The notes under the pieces were generated by a model. The model did no database searches. It was not told the origin of the DNA and saw nothing but the letters and a program-made list of their open reading frames with translations. The translations under genes were made by a program, and so were the position numbers. From a virus: a stretch of 24,849 nucleotides of DNA. Of this stretch, positions 19,155-24,849 are shown piece after piece. The stretch lies in IMG/VR virus record IMGVR_UViG_3300044970_001163, positions 1-24,849 of that record, one strand, 5' to 3'. Numbering within the stretch: the stretch's first letter is position 1; each line of letters opens with the position of its first letter.

Positions 19155-19290
19155 TTGTTAATTCGTTAATTTCGTTTGTTAAATTTTGCAATGCGACTGC
19201 AATAGTTGCTGAATCACTTAATGTATAAGCCCCTGCTTTGTTAGCGATTTCCAACGCTTGTGCGATTGTTTGTAAATTTTCTGTTATCAT
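19135..19290 (-). CDS. Small protein after the fibre gene, 51 aa
   Basis: ATG 19290 starts 2 bp after the fibre stop; the frame runs 51 codons to TAA 19135 and overlaps the next gene by 20 bp. The product, MITENLQTIAQALEIANKAG then AYTLSDSATIAVALQNLTNEI, is a helical protein with a pattern I recall from small ORFs next to phage fibre genes in Bacteroidota (ALxxANxxGAYxLxDA). It could be a chaperone or trimerisation partner for the fibre. The function is unknown. Confidence 0.65.
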   Translation of the reverse strand: MITENLQTIAQALEIANKAGAYTLSDSATIAVALQNLTNEINELTNGKDSE

Positions 19291-19292
19291 AA

Positions 19293-20738
19293 TTATACGT
19301 TTGTTGCTAATAAATAATATGTTACCCCACCAATAACGATTGTTACTTTATGTGTGCTTGGTGTTGCTACTGATGCAGCTACTGTATTACCGATTGCTAA
19401 TGCACCCGTAACCCTTGCAGTTCCAGTTACTTGTAATTTTTCTGCCCCTGCTAATGGTGTTGAACTACCTATTTGCAAATTTCCATTTAAAAAACTTGCA
19501 GCAGTACCATTCATATATAAATTCCAATTAGTAGATGCCGATGGTAAATTACCATAGAACCCATAATTATTCGTACCTCCTACAATAGAACTATCTGCAA
19601 TGTACCCAAATTGATTTGTAACCGTAGACCCTGCACCAAACGACGAAACAGATGCTTTAAAATGATATAAATTTGTAAGAGTGAATGCAGTTGCTTGTGT
19701 TGATGCTAATGATTCAAAGTATCCAACATTTGCGGTTACATCACTTTGAATTTGCCCTTGTGAGAAAATATTAGAAACAGTTGTTGAACCCGTTATACTT
19801 CTATTAACCCTTAAATTAAATCCAGTTAGTGAAGATGTACCTATCCCTAATTTATCAAATTGTGGTGCTGAACTTGTCGCAATACTTTGTGGCAAACTCA
19901 ATGTAATACTCCCTGATGCGTTTGTAACTGTAATTTGATTTGCAGTTCCAGTTAGTGCAGCAGCTACATAGTTAGTCCCGTTTCCAATCGGTAAAAATCC
20001 ATTGCTTGGTGTTGTTGTTATCCCTAATCCTCCATTGCCAACTGCTAATGTTCCTGAAATATGAGTAGTTAACCCTATTTTGCCCCAACTTGGAGCAGCC
20101 CCAACACCTCCCGAAATTAATGAGTTACCAGTTGCAACACCTGCTAATTTACTCAAAGCAGAACTCGTAGAAGCGTATAAAATATCCCCTATTGCGTAAC
20201 TTGATTGTCCAGTACCTCCATTAGGTGCAGTCAAGGCAGCCGTTAAACTTAAAGCAGCAAATGTAGGACTTGAAGTTGTAGCTAAACTTTGTGGCAAAGC
20301 TAATGTAATACCACCAACCGAATGAGTAACTGTTACTTGGTTTGTAGTACCTGCTAATGTTTTATATTCTTGTGCTGTTGCAGCATTATTCATTCCTAAT
20401 AATTGGTTTGCAGTTCCTTTGGCTAAATTTACCCAATTAGTACCATTATACACAAAAATATCCCCTTGTGCAACGCTTGTTAAAACAACATCAGTTAACC
20501 CATCTAAATTAAAATTGGCATTTACCCATTTAAAAGTAACCGTATCCCATTGTAAAACTTGTTTATCTTGAATAGTAGTAATTACTACATCCTGCAACTC
20601 CTCTAATGATAATGTTTCGGCTATTACTATCCGTAAATCATCTATTGAGATTTCTCCATATTCGGCAGTAGTCCCAACTAAAACTATCGTTGGCTTGTTT
20701 ATTGAAGTAAATAACGTACCATCATCGTATCTTGGCAT
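19293..20738 (-). CDS. Phage tail-fibre or surface protein with repeats, 481 aa
   Basis: A low-complexity, Ser/Thr/Gly/Asn-rich structural protein. The N-terminus has a pair of repeats of the form L-x-DV-x-x-T ... WVN (48-73 and 81-105). The central region has two copies of a longer unit, GTTNQVTVTHSVGGITLALP at 130-149 and GTANQITVTNASGSITLSLP at 264-283, each followed by Q-S-hydrophobic-A-T. GGTGQSSYAIGDILYAS is characteristic of phage fibre proteins. The C-terminal half is a beta-rich region ending KVTIVIGGVTYYLLATNV, possibly the tip. It probably makes an elongated trimer. Receptor unknown; it could equally be a neck fibre. Confidence 0.82.
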   Translation of the reverse strand: MPRYDDGTLFTSINKPTIVLVGTTAEYGEISIDDLRIVIAETLSLEELQDVVITTIQDKQVLQWDTVTFKWVNANFNLDGLTDVVLTSVAQGDIFVYNGTNWVNLAKGTANQLLGMNNAATAQEYKTLAGTTNQVTVTHSVGGITLALPQSLATTSSPTFAALSLTAALTAPNGGTGQSSYAIGDILYASTSSALSKLAGVATGNSLISGGVGAAPSWGKIGLTTHISGTLAVGNGGLGITTTPSNGFLPIGNGTNYVAAALTGTANQITVTNASGSITLSLPQSIATSSAPQFDKLGIGTSSLTGFNLRVNRSITGSTTVSNIFSQGQIQSDVTANVGYFESLASTQATAFTLTNLYHFKASVSSFGAGSTVTNQFGYIADSSIVGGTNNYGFYGNLPSASTNWNLYMNGTAASFLNGNLQIGSSTPLAGAEKLQVTGTARVTGALAIGNTVAASVATPSTHKVTIVIGGVTYYLLATNV

Positions 20739-20749
20739 ATCTTTATAAA

Positions 20750-21139
20750 TTAAGTGTATAACATATCATTGTTTTCATCTGTTATAGGCTCAAAGTTTTC
20801 ATCGTATATAATAGAATCTCTTGCATCTTCTTCTGCTATTATCTTGAAATATTTTCTTCTTTCGTGGATAATTTGGTAAGCGTGGATAATCATTGTTCTA
20901 TTTTCAAATTGTATTCTGTTTTTTTTGCTTAATGGTTTATAATCTTCCCATCTTATTATAACCTCGTAAACTTGGTTTAATGTAATTTGCGAACCATCCA
21001 CACCCCTCGAACCACTTAATGGCGTAACCTTTGCCCATAACGTAATATCAGTACGCTCTGTTGCATCAGTTCCACCTGCTCCATCCGATACTGTAGAGTA
21101 GTTTATTAAACTTATTTGGTCACGTAGTTTACCTATCAT
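20750..21139 (-). CDS. Head closure protein (SPP1 gp16 / HK97 gp7-like head-tail adaptor)
   Basis: A 129-residue protein starting MIGKLRDQISLINYSTVSDG, followed by LWAKVTPLSGSR, YEVIIRWEDYKPLSKKNRIQ and HAYQIIHERRKYFKIIAEE. This is the beta-barrel pattern of the phage head-tail adaptor family (SPP1 gp16): an N-terminal L-R/D-x-I strand, W-A-x-V, then a R-W/Y strand. The protein caps the portal-connector channel and seals the filled head. It overlaps the gp6-like connector gene by 4 bp, the standard order. The C-terminal 20 residues (YDENFEPITDENND) are extra. Confidence 0.85.
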   Translation of the reverse strand: MIGKLRDQISLINYSTVSDGAGGTDATERTDITLWAKVTPLSGSRGVDGSQITLNQVYEVIIRWEDYKPLSKKNRIQFENRTMIIHAYQIIHERRKYFKIIAEEDARDSIIYDENFEPITDENNDMLYT

Positions 21140-21651
21140 ATTCCTAATAATGTATTTCGTGAATAACTTTGTGCCATTCTTTTAGCATCATTCGATAACT
21201 CGTTAAATGTACCTTCTATATAAAAGTTTTCTCTGTTCTCGTAGCTTGTTGCAACCTCTTTTAAAATTGCCACTTTTAAAGCCTTTGGTAGCGTTGTAAA
21301 TCCTGCCGTATATGTTATTGTAACCCCAGTAGAGTTAACGCACCATAGGTACTTATATTCAAGTCCTTTGGTATCGTAGCTTAAAGTATCCCCTGCATCG
21401 TTTATACAAGCACTCACAACTGCATTAGGTTGGTAAGGAATTTCAGCCCACCCATCTAATACATCCCATCTGCATTTTAAAGTCTTTGCACCAAATGAAA
21501 GGTTTGTAAACTTTTCTAATCGCTCCCTTGCATCGGTTATTAATTCGCCTATTAAAGTATCTTCTGCCGTTGTGGTTATTCTTAAATAATCCCTCGCCTC
21601 TGCTACTGTAACTGGTTCACTCGCTAAATCTGTAATTATCTTTACTTCCAT
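21136..21651 (-). CDS. gp6-like head-tail connector protein, 171 aa
   Basis: A 171-residue protein with the pattern of the HK97 gp6 / PhiE125 gp8 connector group: EPVTVAEARDYLRI (12-25), DTLIGELITDARERLEKFTN (31-50), then WDVLDGWAEIPYQPNAVVS and a late helix ALKVAILKEVATSYENREN. It forms a ring below the portal. Its stop overlaps the head-closure start by 4 bp and its ATG shares one base with the stop of the LamG-like gene. Its size is larger than HK97 gp6 (about 110 aa), similar to the gp8-type members. Confidence 0.88.
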   Translation of the reverse strand: MEVKIITDLASEPVTVAEARDYLRITTTAEDTLIGELITDARERLEKFTNLSFGAKTLKCRWDVLDGWAEIPYQPNAVVSACINDAGDTLSYDTKGLEYKYLWCVNSTGVTITYTAGFTTLPKALKVAILKEVATSYENRENFYIEGTFNELSNDAKRMAQSYSRNTLLGI

Positions 21652-22928
21652 TATTGTACCGTTAATGCTGTTAAATCTGTATCGCTTAATTGGTCTGCAA
21701 AATACATCTGACCTATTATTCTATTATCTACGCTTGGCAAGGTTTCATACAAACTGCCTAAATCAAATCTACTTAATGCCACAGGTGGATTATTAGTTTG
21801 TGCAGCGTTTGCCCTTTTTAATACTCCGTTAATTGCTATATTTACCTTATTATTAACTCCAGTGAAATCATACCCAATAGCTATCGAATAAATCCCATCA
21901 CTCGCTAAAGAGTAATTATAACTATTAGTATCTATTGCACCACCCATTGTTGTTATAAAAATTGACCTACTCGCATTAGTAGAACAAGTAATATAGTCAT
22001 CTAAAGTTTCATCATTTAAACTAAACAAGGTATCAACCTTTGTATAAGTACTTGAAAATATCCTTGCACGAATAAAAATAGTACCCTTTAATCCGTAAGC
22101 TATTGTAGTGTTATACGCTTTGTCTTGTGGTCGTGTTACACTAGCAGTTGTCGTTGGAATGTATGAAGTTGCATAATACCCTAACTCGTTTTGAAATCCC
22201 CAAAAAGTATTTACTCCTTGTGCTGCTGCACTTGTCGTTGTTCCATTTGAAGAAATCGCAGGATATACATAGTAAGTACTCGATGTACCACTTGCAAAAG
22301 AATAAGTAATCTTTACTCTATAATAATCTCCTACACTTTCAAACTTACAACTAACTAAAGTAGCAGTTCCAACAGTCGAAGTTACTGCCGTACCATTGTA
22401 GTTATTGATAATCGCACGAACATAGTTCGCACCTGAAACGATATCAATACCACTATAAAAAGTTGGTGTAGATGTTGCTTTCTTAATATAATAAGACCTT
22501 GTGTAAACCGTTGCAGCACTTATAGTAACCGTTTGTGCAAAGTATAAAAACGCAACTGCACTATTATCAGTCATTGCAAACGCAGTACTTGTTCCATCAG
22601 GTGCAACCTCTGTACTAGATGTTGTTACTGCCGTTTTTGTCCAAGTAGCATTGGTAATCGTTTGGCTTTGCTTATCTATGTTTGTGCTTTCTTTTTCTAT
22701 GATTAATTCAGGGCAAGTATTAGTGTAGTCTACTCGTGGAGTACCACTTGCGACAAGTTCCATTACCCCCTCTTGGTTTGTTCTATAAGCACTCAAAGCC
22801 CTACTCCACACGAAGTTACCCCCGTTGTTTGTAGGTTTTAAAGCGTACAATTCCCCAACACCAACTCCGTTTTTCTTTGTCAGTCCTAAAAATTGTAAAC
22901 TATCTTGATATGCCTCTGTTTTTGTCAT
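21651..22928 (-). CDS. LamG/ConA-like lectin-domain structural protein, 425 aa
   Basis: A beta-rich 425-residue protein with many Ser/Thr/Asn. The middle (about 130-245) contains TVYTRSYYIKKATST, YYRVKITYSFASGTSSTYYVYP and WGFQNELGYYATSYIPTTTA, the pattern of phage capsid-decorating or fibre-associated carbohydrate-binding modules. The C-terminal third (GTIFIRARIFSSTYTKVDTLF ... INGVLKRANA ... GQMYFADQLSD) looks like a concanavalin-like jelly roll ending with a typical LSDTDLTALT helix. It may bind host or environmental glycans on the virion surface. Its position between the capsid and connector genes is odd for a tail fibre and suggests a head fibre or decoration protein. Coupled to both neighbours. 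Confidence 0.75.
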   Translation of the reverse strand: MTKTEAYQDSLQFLGLTKKNGVGVGELYALKPTNNGGNFVWSRALSAYRTNQEGVMELVASGTPRVDYTNTCPELIIEKESTNIDKQSQTITNATWTKTAVTTSSTEVAPDGTSTAFAMTDNSAVAFLYFAQTVTISAATVYTRSYYIKKATSTPTFYSGIDIVSGANYVRAIINNYNGTAVTSTVGTATLVSCKFESVGDYYRVKITYSFASGTSSTYYVYPAISSNGTTTSAAAQGVNTFWGFQNELGYYATSYIPTTTASVTRPQDKAYNTTIAYGLKGTIFIRARIFSSTYTKVDTLFSLNDETLDDYITCSTNASRSIFITTMGGAIDTNSYNYSLASDGIYSIAIGYDFTGVNNKVNIAINGVLKRANAAQTNNPPVALSRFDLGSLYETLPSVDNRIIGQMYFADQLSDTDLTALTVQ

Positions 22929-23119
22929 TTGGTTTTCTTATTGCCTTTAAACTCTTTGGTTTTTACTACTTCTTTGGCTTCCTTTACTTCGATGCACTCT
23001 TTTAAGTAGCCTACCTTAATAAATTCAAGTATTTTAGGTGTTGATTTTACTTCGTATTCAAACCCTCTTCTGAACCTATCCCCCTCGTGAATAAAGTCCA
23101 TTTTAGATATAACTTTCAT
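22925..23119 (-). CDS. Small protein downstream of the capsid gene, 64 aa
   Basis: I use ATG 23119 (MKVISKMDFIHEGDRFRRG); a longer frame needs a TTG start. The product has a small beta-rich start and an Lys-rich tail (EVVKTKEFKGNKKTK). Proteins of this shape frequently follow capsid genes in HK97-like phages and may be head-decoration or connector-accessory proteins, but I cannot name a family. It overlaps the LamG-like gene by 4 bp. A TATATTTG box lies only 4 nt before the ATG. Confidence 0.62.
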   Translation of the reverse strand: MKVISKMDFIHEGDRFRRGFEYEVKSTPKILEFIKVGYLKECIEVKEAKEVVKTKEFKGNKKTK

Positions 23120-23140
23120 AATACAAATATACAAATTTTT

Positions 23141-23155
23141 GCTAAAAGTTTTAGC
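23141..23155. repeat. 15-bp palindrome overlapping the GIY-YIG stop
   Basis: GCTAAAAGTTTTAGC, two 7-bp arms around one base. It overlaps the last codon and the stop of the GIY-YIG gene and lies upstream of the 64-aa gene. It differs from the 17-bp promoter-linked palindrome and is not followed by a T-run, so its role, if any, is unclear. Confidence 0.5.
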
Positions 23156-23768
23156 ATTCTTTGCGATACCTTTTTAATTGGGATATTGACATCTTTAGTC
23201 GTGTTTCTTCGCTTATTGGGTTCTTAATTACTTTTTTAGCAGATTCAGACATTTTACGCTTTGTTTCTTCAGTTCGTTTAGTCCCTAATCGTTTAGCACG
23301 TTGTTTGTCTTTAGTTTCTTGTGAGTATGTTTTACCTATATTATTTTGTCTATGTTTCTCTTTTGTAGCTTCTAATATTACTCTATTTTTATTGGATTCA
23401 ATTAATGCCATTCTTGTATTCTCGTGAATTGACTTACCCCTTAACCCATCGCTAATCTTCTTTTTACTTTCTTCGCTATGCCTACCATTAAAATGCTCTG
23501 ATTTTACATAAAGTAAGTTTAGCCCAGTTTCTACTGAATTAAAATACTCTTGGTAATATCTTTCTTGATTATTTAACTGCTCTTGTGTACATTCTTCAAT
23601 GACCTCGAATTTATGAGCATCTACACCATATTTACATAGCGAGTTGTATAGTTTAGGTTGTTGTTTACATTTAAGATTATAATACTTCCTAAATCTTTTA
23701 TTTATATCAATACTTTGACCGATATAGATTCTATCACTTGGAGAAGTGATTTTATATATTCCTATCAT
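23151..23768 (-). CDS. GIY-YIG homing endonuclease with NUMOD3 repeats
   Basis: A 205-residue free-standing homing endonuclease. The catalytic domain starts with GIY (3-5) and YIG (15-17), has Arg25/Arg27 in NKRFRKYY and the conserved Glu in NNQERYYQEYF. The C-terminal half contains three NUMOD3-type DNA-binding repeats with the form (H/S)xExxxKKxSxxxxG: FNGRHSEESKKKISDG, GKTYSQETKDKQRAK, and TKRTEETKRKMSES followed by NPISEETRLKMSIS. It lies alone between the capsid gene and a small structural gene, with a terminator upstream and its own promoter-like box. All catalytic features appear present. Confidence 0.92.
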   Translation of the reverse strand: MIGIYKITSPSDRIYIGQSIDINKRFRKYYNLKCKQQPKLYNSLCKYGVDAHKFEVIEECTQEQLNNQERYYQEYFNSVETGLNLLYVKSEHFNGRHSEESKKKISDGLRGKSIHENTRMALIESNKNRVILEATKEKHRQNNIGKTYSQETKDKQRAKRLGTKRTEETKRKMSESAKKVIKNPISEETRLKMSISQLKRYRKEC

Positions 23769-23789
23769 ATTTAATTAATTAAAGCATTA

Positions 23790-23797
23790 CAAAAATA
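23790..23797 (-). promoter_or_regulatory. -7 promoter box for the GIY-YIG gene
   Basis: TATTTTTG on the minus strand is a full match to TAnnTTTG, with TTTT about 19 nt upstream as a weak -33. It lies just after the T-run of the capsid terminator and about 20 nt before ATG 23768, so the inserted gene would have independent expression. Confidence 0.5.
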
Positions 23798-23811
23798 CGC
23801 ATTATATTGCA

Positions 23812-23846
23812 ATAAAAAAAGGGTAGATGTACTTAAACACCTACCC
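23812..23846 (-). terminator. Strong rho-independent terminator after the capsid gene
   Basis: On the minus strand GGGTAGGTGT-TTAAGT-ACATCTACCC gives a 10-bp stem (one G-T pair) with a 6-nt loop, followed by seven T. It lies 38 bp after the capsid stop and is the clearest terminator in the window. Confidence 0.88.
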
Positions 23847-23884
23847 AATCTTTGCTTTAACTAATTGATAGTCAATTATTTAAC

Positions 23885-24849
23885 TTATACATTACCCAAA
23901 TCAGCAAAAATTGCTGATGATGGCATCATTAGGTTAATGTTTTCGTAACATTCTACCCTTGCAGTTACGAGATTTTGAACAAAATTTGTTCCATTCTCGT
24001 AAGAGAAAGTAACATTTAATCCTTCAACTTCAACTCTTTCGATGAAGTCTCTATCAATGATTAACACTTTGTCATCAGTAACCCAAGAAGCCTCTAATAC
24101 TGGAGTACCCCAAATTGTAACACCACCTGCACCATTTAAGATAATAGCACCTGCACCTGCGTAGTAACCTTTAGCAAATGTAGCGATAATTAATCGTGCC
24201 ATTTGTGATGGGCTTACTAAAGCAAATGAAGCGTTGTAGTTAGCGTTTTTAGTGTTTGCAATTAATTGTACAATTTCTTCTACATCATTAGTTGCAGTAA
24301 CGGTTGTAACACCAGTTGCAGCACCTGAAACGGTAGAGAAGAATGAAGCATTTTCTGCTTTGAAGAAATCTCTTAACAACATTCTTGACAATGTACCTTG
24401 CATAAAAGGTAATGATTTAGCGAATTGTTTAGAGTAAGTTGCGTAACCTGCAATGTATGCGTTTACGGTCTTAACCTCTGTTAAATCGTAGTCAATTTGT
24501 GATTTAGAAGAACCCTCTGTTTGAGCAGCGATTGAACCCTCTGAACCAGTTTCACGATATTGAACGTATGTACCAGTTGCACTAGATACCGATGGAACTA
24601 AATCTCTAAAGTTCAACGCTTGTGCAGGTAAAATTGCTTGTCTTTGTGAGTAACTTGCTACTGAATCCCCAGTTAATGAAGATGAAAGCAACATATTACC
24701 AACTGCTTTTAATTGGATTGTGTGAGAACCACCTTGCGACTTCAAAGCCTTTTCGATGTTACCCATTTCGTTATCAGCAGCATCTGCTAATGCTTCGCCA
24801 AATGATTTAGCTTGTACTTTATCATTTGCTTTTTTAGAGATAAGAGTAT
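23885..24849 (-). CDS. Major capsid protein (HK97 fold), 5' end cut by window
   Basis: The frame is open to the right edge of the window, 321 full codons, so the start lies outside; the ATG at 24766 is internal, as the residues before it (ending GEALADAADNE) read as capsid sequence. The visible protein has the HK97-type pattern: a short delta/scaffold end, LNFRDLVPSVSSATGTYVQYRE (N-arm/E-loop), NAYIAGYATYSKQFAKSLPF, MLLRDFFKAENASFFSTVSG (spine helix), FALVSPSQMARLI, VTIWGTPVLEASW and FVQNLVTARVECYENINLMMP. It forms the icosahedral head shell. A maturation protease gene would be expected just outside. The gene is followed by a strong terminator. Confidence 0.93.
   Translation of the reverse strand, partial: TLISKKANDKVQAKSFGEALADAADNEMGNIEKALKSQGGSHTIQLKAVGNMLLSSSLTGDSVASYSQRQAILPAQALNFRDLVPSVSSATGTYVQYRETGSEGSIAAQTEGSSKSQIDYDLTEVKTVNAYIAGYATYSKQFAKSLPFMQGTLSRMLLRDFFKAENASFFSTVSGAATGVTTVTATNDVEEIVQLIANTKNANYNASFALVSPSQMARLIIATFAKGYYAGAGAIILNGAGGVTIWGTPVLEASWVTDDKVLIIDRDFIERVEVEGLNVTFSYENGTNFVQNLVTARVECYENINLMMPSSAIFADLGNV

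Noticed and set aside
1-24849. Looked for CRISPR arrays, insertion sequences, reverse transcriptase/diversity-generating repeats and rRNA or tRNA genes.
   Set aside because: No regularly spaced repeats, transposase motifs, template/variable repeat pairs or RNA-gene signatures were seen.

Overview
This 24.8-kb window is phage DNA, about 35% G+C by eye, with every convincing gene on the minus strand, so transcription runs from high to low coordinates. The likely host is a member of Bacteroidota, probably Flavobacterium-like. The reasons are the near absence of Shine-Dalgarno sequences, A-rich leaders before ATG, promoter boxes of the Bacteroidota type (TTTG or TTG, about 19 nt, then TAnnTTTG), and the protein families present. 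No integrase, lysogeny repressor, DNA polymerase, helicase, tape-measure or major tail protein is visible. The portal and MuF-type head genes lie at the left edge and the major capsid gene at the right edge. This is what a circularly permuted genome looks like, and the missing genes may lie between the two edges.

Layout in transcription order. (1) 24849-17441, head and lysis block: HK97-type major capsid protein (5' end cut by the window), a strong terminator, an inserted GIY-YIG homing endonuclease with its own promoter-like box, a small protein, a LamG-like surface protein, a gp6-like connector, a head-closure protein, a repeat-rich fibre protein, two small proteins, a class 3 lipase, two small membrane proteins (holin candidates) and a GH24 endolysin. 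(2) 17359-14951: a 45-aa protein, a metallophosphoesterase, small proteins, a DUF3310 protein and a probable u-spanin, ending at a terminator. (3) 14826-12668: a structured leader, an AP2-like protein, a pair of hairpins with complementary loops, an HNH endonuclease, a winged-helix-like protein and a 65-aa protein. (4) 12600-10166: a four-gene cassette with an IbrA-like PAPS-reductase-family protein (DUF3440) and an IbrB-like ParB-domain protein. (5) 10085-4307: recombination and replication genes (ERF annealing protein, YqaJ-like nuclease, SSB-like protein, HTH_39, DnaA domain IV-like protein, RusA, HNH) among many small genes. (6) 4245-1: packaging and head start (small and large terminase, NUMOD4-HNH homing endonuclease, portal, MuF).

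The most notable finding is a 17-bp palindrome, TTTAGAAT-n-n-k-TCTAAA, present four times, once ahead of each of transcription units 2-5. In three copies the distance from the palindrome to a TAnnTTTG-like -7 box is exactly 35 nt. The fourth keeps the same register with a weaker box. This looks like a phage regulon with a dyad centred near -55, the geometry expected of an activator site, although a repressor is possible. The other promoters (before the small terminase, the NUMOD4-HNH gene and the GIY-YIG gene) lack the palindrome.

Other notable points are a lipase translationally coupled to the holin/endolysin genes, a u-spanin placed in a different operon, an endolysin with Cys where T4 lysozyme has its catalytic Asp, RNA-like structures ahead of two HNH genes and the AP2-like gene, and six short genes (38-53 aa) recognisable from their stop/start overlaps. 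All assignments come from reading the sequence; no search was run.
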